64,000 bases of DNA from Blastomyces gilchristii SLH14081 (Eukaryota; Ascomycota; Eurotiomycetes; Onygenales; Ajellomycetaceae): NCBI RefSeq assembly GCF_000003855.2, contig NW_003101681.1, forward strand, positions 5,642,405 through 5,706,404. Direction: 5' to 3'. This document shows, one piece after another, positions 57,511 through 64,000 of this stretch (its first letter is position 1; each line of letters begins with the position of its first letter). Below the pieces are notes generated by a model, which worked only from the letters and a program-made list of their open reading frames with translations, had not been told where the DNA came from and did no database searches. A program made the position numbers and the translations under genes.

Positions 57511-58015
57511 TAGACTGACCGTGTGACCGTGTCTGAGACCAGGACCAGATTTTTTGATAGTCTCATTATCAATTCAACTGATCTCATTACACGGTTTTAA
57601 CATTAGATAGTAGTTTCATACTGTCCCAGTGAGACTTACTGTCTACTCTTGTCACATTTTCCAAATGAGACCATGATTTCCACTTCTCAATTTAAATTAT
57701 TTTTATTGCTTTAAATGACTTTAAATCTCATTTGAGTGTTATCAAAAAGTGTTACTTTTTAAATATTAAAAATAGTCTAAAAAAAACCTTAAAATGTCTA
57801 AAAATAGTAACTTTATGCTAAGAATGAGACTAAATGAGATCAAATGAGACCACTTTCTTGTTTTTTTCAAGTCATGGTTCCATTTTAAGATCTGATATAC
57901 AGTCACTTTGCATGTTTTTTTAATGACTAGTCCCAGCAGGATTCACGCCAAGAAATGTATGGGACCAGACCAAATGGAATCAAACGTGAAATTCATGGTC
58001 CCAGCGGCCAGTCTA
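57511..58015 (+). repeat. hAT-like MITE copy (505 bp), best preserved
   Basis: It starts TAGACTGACCGTGTGACCGT and ends GCGGCCAGTCTA. Identical 8-bp flanks CTTGATAT at 57503-57510 and 58016-58023. The homologous empty site in gypsy-A copy 2 is at about 39110-39125. It retains CpG sites. The short frame at 57908-58108 crosses the MITE border and is not a gene. Confidence 0.95.
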
Positions 58016-58262
58016 CTTGATATCATCTGCAAGAGTAAGAGTTCTCTTGCACTTCAAAGAATGATCTTGCTATATTTGAGTGTGAGAGCTGCAGAACATG
58101 AAATATGATCTTATTCTCAGACTCAATTAATTTCAAAGATTCAATTCACAGATTCAATGATGTACATGTCATATGTGATTAACTAATAAGAAGAAAATGA
58201 TTCATACAATTCTATCAACTGATATGAGAAGAACATTTCACATCTCTGATATAGAAGGATTA

Positions 58263-61200
58263 TTATTATTATTATTATTATTCTTCAATTATAGATGTAT
58301 GCAGTCAGAGACTATGACATCTACCTGAGAACTTTTAGTTCTCAGGGTTTTTCCTATATCTCTAAAGTTAACTATTATACATTCATCAATTTCAGATATG
58401 CAAAATCAGAAAATTCCAGCTCAGAATACAAAAACTGTTTACAAATTGCAGTGTTTTAACATCATCTCATACTTTGAAACCATTTGACAATATCATGACA
58501 AAGGAAAAGAGAACACAGTCTTAAAGATAGACACATTAAATAGATAGACAGAAAGAAATTGAAAGGAAAAGATAAAATAAGGAAAGACTGTAACAAAACA
58601 AATTATTAAAAGATAGTATATAGCTGTTTTAACAGACTATATCTGGTTGATTTCCTCCTCTTCATACTCAGATAATTCTGAATTTAGCCATTTTCTTGTA
58701 GCTGCTTGAGTTTCTAATAGAAAGTCTATTAAGTATTTAATTCCTGTCTCAGTTGAGAATAAGAATCTTATATTTAATTGATTTAGATCATACTTCTCTT
58801 TCAATCTGGCTCTGAGACTATTGTATAATGCACAGTGCATTACAATATGCTCAGGATTCTCATTTGTATTGCAGAATGAGCATTCTATTGAGTCAAATCT
58901 ATCATCAAATCTTTGTATATAAGATTTGAAATAGTCATGTCCTAGTTTCAGCTGTATTATAGATGAGAATATTTTCTTTTTACATTTAATTGAACAAGAT
59001 TTTCACTTGGGTTTTATTTCAAATCTTGAATAATGTATACTCTTCTTTTATTTCTGCCAGCTTTCATTCCACTTGTCTAAACAAGATTCTTTTATTTTTC
59101 CCTTTATAGAAGATCAGGACACAATTTTTTGAATAGATCTGCTTAATTCTGCACCCTTTTTTGCAGCTGAATCAGCCAATTCATTGCCATGAATATTCAT
59201 ATGAGCAGGAACCCAGTGCAGATGAATTATCAGCTTTGATGTTCTTCTCTTTTGAATTTTCAAAATAGAGTTTAAGATCAGTTCAAGATTCATTTGATCA
59301 TTATGAATCTGACTATTTCTAAGTCTTTTTAAAGCAGCTTGACTATCAGAGAATATCCATGTCTCTTTCAAACAATTTCCTCTTTTATGAGATTTTATTT
59401 CAATGAGTTTGAAAGCTTTCACTATTGCAAATAGTTCAGCATCAAAGACTTCACATTCAGAGCCTAGATTTCAGAAATCTGAGATAAAATTGATATTATC
59501 TTCAGTATAAGCGATGCCTGCACCTAATCTATTCAAGTTCTCATTTTTTGAGTCATCTGAATAAATCAGAATAGAGTTCTTTATATTGATTGTAGAAATT
59601 CTCTTCAAATACTGTTCATATTCTTTCTCTTTTGATAGTTCACTTATTTGTAAGTCTATAAGAGATTCAAGCTTTTCTCTCCAGGGAGATAACTTCTCAT
59701 GATCAACTTTTTCAATATCTAAAGAAGAAAATTGATTTTTAATCAGAGAGTATAGTCTGTACAGTTGAGAAGACATTTTCTTTGAAGAATTATTTTCATT
59801 TCAATCAAGAAATCTATTTCAATCCAGTTCATTTCCAGAGTTAATTAGTGAAAATGAAGAAGAGACTCTTTCTCTGATTATATGATTTGAGCTTATCTTT
59901 ACAACTCTCAGAGCATAGTTCATACAGGCCTTTTCAAATCTAATAGCAGGAGAAGGAATTGAAGCTTCAATTTCCATTGCTTTAATAGAAGATGATTTGA
60001 ATGCTCTCAGAATTCTTCTCAAGGCTCTGTTTTGCAGACTTTGAAAGAGTTCAGTGAAATTCCCTTGATTATTTCATCAAACTTGAACTTTATAATCAGC
60101 TACTGATGTAATACAGGCTATATATAACTGTCTCATAGCCTGGAAGGACAGACCTCTCTCTGTATTTGATAGTCTGATTATGTTGTTCAATAGTCTTTCT
60201 GCCTTGACAGTTCTTTGTTGAATGTGATATTTAAAATTCAACTTAGAGTTTAATCATACTTCTAATCATTTGACATTTACACTGGGTTTAATCTCTCTAT
60301 TTAAAAGAGTTAGAGATAGTTCTTTCTCATTAAATCTTGAAAAGAAGTGAATTAACTCAGTTTTATTCATATCAAATTGAATTTGATTGATATCTGCTCT
60401 AACAAAGATTTCCTTTGCAGCTTCTTCAATTACTTTCAAATTCTCTTTGATAGTTTTTAAGCTGTAGACTAGACCAATATCATCCACATAACTCAGAGAT
60501 CGCACTATTCTCATATTTCTATTTTTAAATAGATATGCAGTGTATATTGCAAATAAAATGAGTGAGATTAAAGATTCCTGTGATACTTCTATTTTTATCT
60601 CAGTCTTGTCTTGTTTCATTCCATCAAAGAAGAGTTGTATACTTCTTTTAGATATAAAACAGTTAACTCATTTTATTAGAGAAAGTGACAGTTTTAATAT
60701 CTTCAATGTCTGAATTAACTTTGACTTTGAAACATGATCAAATGCTCCTTTTATATCAATAAAAACTGCAGTTGAGACCAGACCCTCATGCTTTGCTATT
60801 TGAATATCATGAACAACTGAGAGAACAGTGTCAATTGCAGAACACTGTTTTCTATCTCTCATTTGTTCACTGAATAAAAGAGAATCACCTATAGAGCTTA
60901 TAAAAGATAGTTGAGTAGCTATTATCTTTTCTAAAACCTTTCCTAGGCAGTTCAATAGAGATATTACTCTATATAACTTAGGAATTGAAGTTTTTCTATT
61001 AGGTTTTGCAAGAATCACTTCAGTGGCTTCTCTCCAGCATTCAGGATGATATCCATTTTTCAAGAGATTGAAAAAGAGCTCAAAATATTCATTCTTTAAG
61101 TAGGAATATATATTCTGAATAATCAAGTGATTAATTGAATCAGAACCTGCAGCAGTTTTAACAGAACTTGAGAAGATAGCTGACTCTAATTCATCTTGTG

Positions 61201-61696
61201 TAAGATCAGGCCATTCCCAGTCATTTTCATCAATGTAGTTGAGAAGTGATATATTCTCTTTCTCTGAATCTGAATCTGAATCTGGTGAGTTCTGAAAGAG
61301 AATTCTCATAAAAGCTTGACATTTTTCCTCAAAAGAGTTTGCTGTATATGATTCATTCTGAAACTCATATTCTAAGGCTGGAAGTTTTGCTACACTTCTT
61401 GTTTTAGTATAGTTAAAAGCTTTAAAAACTTCCTTCTCTTGTGCTTCTTCAAGAAATTTATTCCAGCAGTCTGTTTTAGCTCTTTTAATATCTGAAAAAT
61501 ATTCATTTCTGACAGCTTTGAACTCTTCATCAGATATTACATCATTCTTCCAATTTCTTCTAGCAGTAGCTAATTCTTTCCTTTTAGATGAGATATTCTC
61601 ATTCCACCAAGGTTTTGAATACTCAGAAGATTTTCTCTTTGAAATATTATCTCTAACACTTGTTAGAATAATAGATGTAATAAGCTTCACTCTATT
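58263..61696 (-). mobile_element. LINE-8: 5'-truncated, least damaged LINE copy
   Basis: Tail (TTA)n at 58261-58283, perfect stem-loop CCTGAGAACT/AGTTCTCAGG at 58324-58346, then ORF2 in reverse to a truncation at 61696 upstream of the RT. The target duplication CTGATATAGAAGGATTA lies at 58246-58262 and 61697-61713, up to 17 bp with the end shared with the tail. It inserted into gypsy-A copy 4 pol and is one of the youngest events in the window. Confidence 0.95.
58637..61696 (-). pseudogene. LINE-8 ORF2: RT, RNase H and Cys/His tail, nearly open
   Basis: Frame 61690-60668 gives 340 residues without a stop: the RT N-terminal region, the YRVISLLNCLGKVLEKII block (about 60980), QMRDRKQCSAIDTVLS and FIDIKGAFDHV (about 60745-60775). 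Frame 60619-60266 carries the catalytic YVDDIGLVYS (about 60470-60500). RNase H lies in 59776-59471 and 59422-59114, with IFSDSQAALKRL and HWVPAHM..HGNELAD. The Cys/His tail CSFCNTNENPEHIVMHC lies at about 58835-58885. About eight of nine internal stops are TGA at Trp positions and one is TAA at a Gln. Lacking ORF1 and the endonuclease it was dead on arrival. Confidence 0.93.
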
Positions 61697-64000
61697 CTGA
61701 TATAGAAGGATTAAATCTGCTTATACATCAATAAGTAAAGAGAATGATTTGCAAGACCTCATCTGAAAGCATTCTGTATGTCATACAGGACCTGAAAGCA
61801 GAGAAAACCAAGATAAAGAATATATGAGAGAACAAGCATATGAAAAAGCTTCTGAAGAAGCATGAGAAGATCTTTTAAACAGATCTTTCATCAGAATTGC
61901 TGCTGGAATGAGAATTCATACATGAGATTGACATGAGAGACACAAAACCAGTCAATCAGAATGCATACTCTCTGTCACAAACACCTCTCAAAGAACAGAA
62001 GTGTCAGATCACAGACCTTCTAGAACATAGTGTCATACAATTCTCATCAAGTGCGTGGGGCTTTCCACTTCTATTCATGAAAAAGACAGATGAGAAGTGA
62101 TGAATGTGTATTAATTATCAAGCACTTAATAAGCTTACAATCAAGAATGAATATTCACTGTCATAAATTCAACAACAGTTGAATACAGTTGAAAACACCT
62201 GATATCTATTAAAGATTAATCTTCTCTCAGAATACTGACAGATTCATATAGATGAACTGTCAGTCCTGCAAACTGTGTTTAATACATAATGAAGAAAGTT
62301 CAAATTCCTGATAATGTCATTCAGTCTAATAAATGCACCTATCATCTTTCAAATGATGATGAATACAATTCTTCATAAACAGAATAAAATCTCATATCTC
62401 ATATATCTCAATGACATTCTAGTCTTTTCAAACTCATACATTAAACATCTGAAGTATCTTGATGAAGTGCTTATAACTCTGACAGAGTATAAGCTCTATA
62501 TCAAATCAACAAAGTGTGTGTTTGAAACAGAAGAGTTGAAGTTCATAGAACATGTAATAAGTAATGACTGTATACACCTCATTTCAGAGAAATTGAATGT
62601 CATAGTGAATTAACTGCAAGTGAGAAATATATATCATGTACAACAGTTTCTTGAGTTAATCTCATATTACTGTAGATTCATCAAGGATTTCATATAAATA
62701 TCTGCATCACTCTCAGATCTCTTAAGAGAAATGAATGCAAATCTGTAAAAGAAGAAGTTTCATTCAATTATCTGAAATACCACATGCAAAGAGGCTTTTC
62801 TCACACTGAGAAAACATGTAACAACATTCTTAGTGCTTATTCAATCAGATTATGATAAACCTTTCTATATTAAGACAGATGCATCTGAATAGACTATCAG
62901 AGACACTCTTCTACAGATGAGTAAGAATAGCAAGCTGCATCTGATAGCATATAATAATAGAAAACTATCAGGCACTGAGCTCAATTACTCAGTGTATGAA
63001 AAGAAATTGCTAGCAATCAAGCATGTACTGATGTTATGAGATAGATATATCAACAACAGGCATATAACAACAGTGATCATAGATTATGAAAGTCTCATCT
63101 ATCTACAATTAACAATAAAACCTTTCAAACACTTAGCACATTGAATCTCAGAGTTTCAAGTGTACAATCTTTATATTAAATATTAAAAGGAATTAAATAC
63201 TATGATATCTGATGTAATCAGTCACAGACTCAATTTCATGAATGAGAATTCTGCAAACTAGGCACAAGAGAAGTTCACATTAAATACACTGAGAGAGTGT
63301 AAGAAATCAGAATAAGTGAATGCAATGATCTTTTACTTAAAGAATGACAAGATATTAGATGATAAGTATCTTATAAAAGTAGTAGAAGAGATGCTTCTGA
63401 ACTTCAAGCTAAGAAAATTGAAAAATAATATTGTGCTTTACTGCAATCTAGAATATGCAGAAGCTCTCTATCTAGAACATTCATTTAGACATGACTTAAT
63501 AACTCACATACACAAGGAATTCAGTCACTTAGAAAGCTCTGAACTCATGAGTATACTCAAATTAAGAGCATACTGATCAAGTATGACTGAGAATATTCAG
63601 GCATACACTTACAAGTGCCTGAATTACCAGGTCATGAAAGAATCTAAGAAAGAGTTAGAATGTGAGAAAGCATAATATCAGATAAAGTATATGATACAAC
63701 TGTTCAAATAATGAGAAGTGAACCTTATAGACATACTACTATGAACATCAAATAAAAATTGATAAATAATCACTGCTATTGATTACACTACTGACTGGCC
63801 AGTTGTGAAAGCAGTTTCAGAGATAACAGAGAAGATAGTGACAAAGTTTCTACATAATGAGATCTATATCAACTATGAAATACTGCGTGAGATTCTAACT
63901 GATAACAGTGTGAATCTCATAGAAGAAGTGATGAGGCATTTCATGAGTCAGTTACAGACAAGATATCATAGAACAATATCATATCACTTACAGATGAATA
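61697..64000 (+). pseudogene. Gypsy-A RT, RNase H and integrase, decayed (copy 4)
   Basis: RT resumes after LINE-8: PLLFMKK-like text at about 62055-62085, INYQALNKL (about 62110), and the open frame 62314-62613 with MNTILHKQ and YLNDILVFS at 62404, where the catalytic YLDD has Asn for Asp. RNase H shows KTDASE (about 62870) and YSVYEKKLLAIKH (about 62990). The integrase starts with frame 63316-63576, and its zinc region HIHKEFSHLESSEL (about 63505-63545) then a Cys pair with one Cys changed to Tyr. The catalytic core runs off the window end (TDNSVNLIEE at about 63900). Confidence 0.9.

Larger units (their letters stand above)
55300..64000 (+). mobile_element. Gypsy-A copy 4: 5' LTR to integrase, carries a MITE and LINE-8
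   Basis: LTR-A at 55300-55465, gag from 55474, protease near 57390, MITE at 57511-58015, short pol piece 58016-58262, LINE-8 at 58263-61696, then RT, RNase H and integrase to the window end. Its left flank (TACTG) lies in the long hAT-like element. It is the most complete gypsy-A in the window. Confidence 0.92.

Noticed and set aside
57908..58108. Small plus-strand ORF
   Set aside because: It runs from the MITE into gypsy-A across the 8-bp duplication, and is a chance frame.
58637..61696. TGA read as tryptophan (altered genetic code)
   Set aside because: Most stops in LINE-8 are TGA at Trp positions, but other copies have TAA and TAG at Gln positions and TGA at an Arg position (about 7871). 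Many non-stop transitions also occur. Mutation explains all of these; a code change does not.

Overview
This 64 kb window looks like transposon-only heterochromatin from a filamentous fungus, most likely an ascomycete of the Pezizomycotina. The base composition is strongly AT-rich. The element set is an I/Tad-type LINE with an RNase H domain, Ty3/gypsy elements (one with a chromodomain), a Ty1/copia element and hAT-like MITEs. Nearly every long element copy carries dense C-to-T and G-to-A damage. I found no convincing host gene, no rRNA, no CRISPR array and no bacterial-style operon. Species and superfamily assignments come from reading motifs, not from database searches.

Element families (names are local to this answer). 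LINE: about 7.7 kb when complete, with a 5' UTR holding 155-bp direct repeats, ORF1 with zinc knuckles, ORF2 with endonuclease, RT, RNase H and a Cys/His tail, and a 3' UTR with a perfect stem-loop before an (AAT)n tail. Gypsy-A: 166-167 bp LTR, gag with CCHC, protease, RT, RNase H, integrase, then about 0.9 kb of extra sequence before the 3' LTR. Gypsy-B: 272-320 bp LTR and a chromodomain at the end of pol. Element C: 258 bp LTR with perfect 8-bp inverted ends. One copia element on the minus strand. An approximately 505-bp hAT-like MITE with 8-bp target duplications. Two tRNA-headed non-autonomous retroposons.

Layout. 1-5950 LINE-1 (+); 5951-7075 gypsy-B 3' end with LTR; 7076-9214 gypsy-A 3' end, whose last 1.4 kb is unusually GC-rich and little damaged; 9231-15838 copia (-) carrying three MITEs and a SINE; 15839-18097 gypsy-B 5' end; 18098-25882 LINE-2 (+) carrying nested LINE-3; 25883-28534 gypsy-B 3' part (-); 28535-31147 LINE-4 fused to a non-LINE body (-); 31148-32162 LINE-9 (+); 32163-33510 element C LTR and MITE pieces; 33511-40334 gypsy-A (+) with LINE-5 inside its LTR; 40335-44999 LINE-6 (-); 45000-45848 element C 3' end; 45849-49031 gypsy-A 3' remnant with an unclassified 1.9 kb insertion and a MITE; 49032-51403 LINE-7 (+); 51404-54372 gypsy-B (+) carrying a tRNA-body-LINE chimera; 54373-55299 long hAT-like element; 55300-64000 gypsy-A (+) carrying a MITE and LINE-8 (-).

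How the parts work together. The autonomous LINE explains most of the non-autonomous traffic. Its 3' end, consisting of the stem-loop and (AAT)n tail, is shared with or captured by the tRNA-headed elements. Two chimeras join the same foreign body end to different LINE positions, which points to template switching. Target duplications seen directly in the sequence give a relative order of insertions up to six levels deep. The damage pattern is RIP-like but differs from the classical CpA signature, because Trp codons become TGA far more often than TAG.
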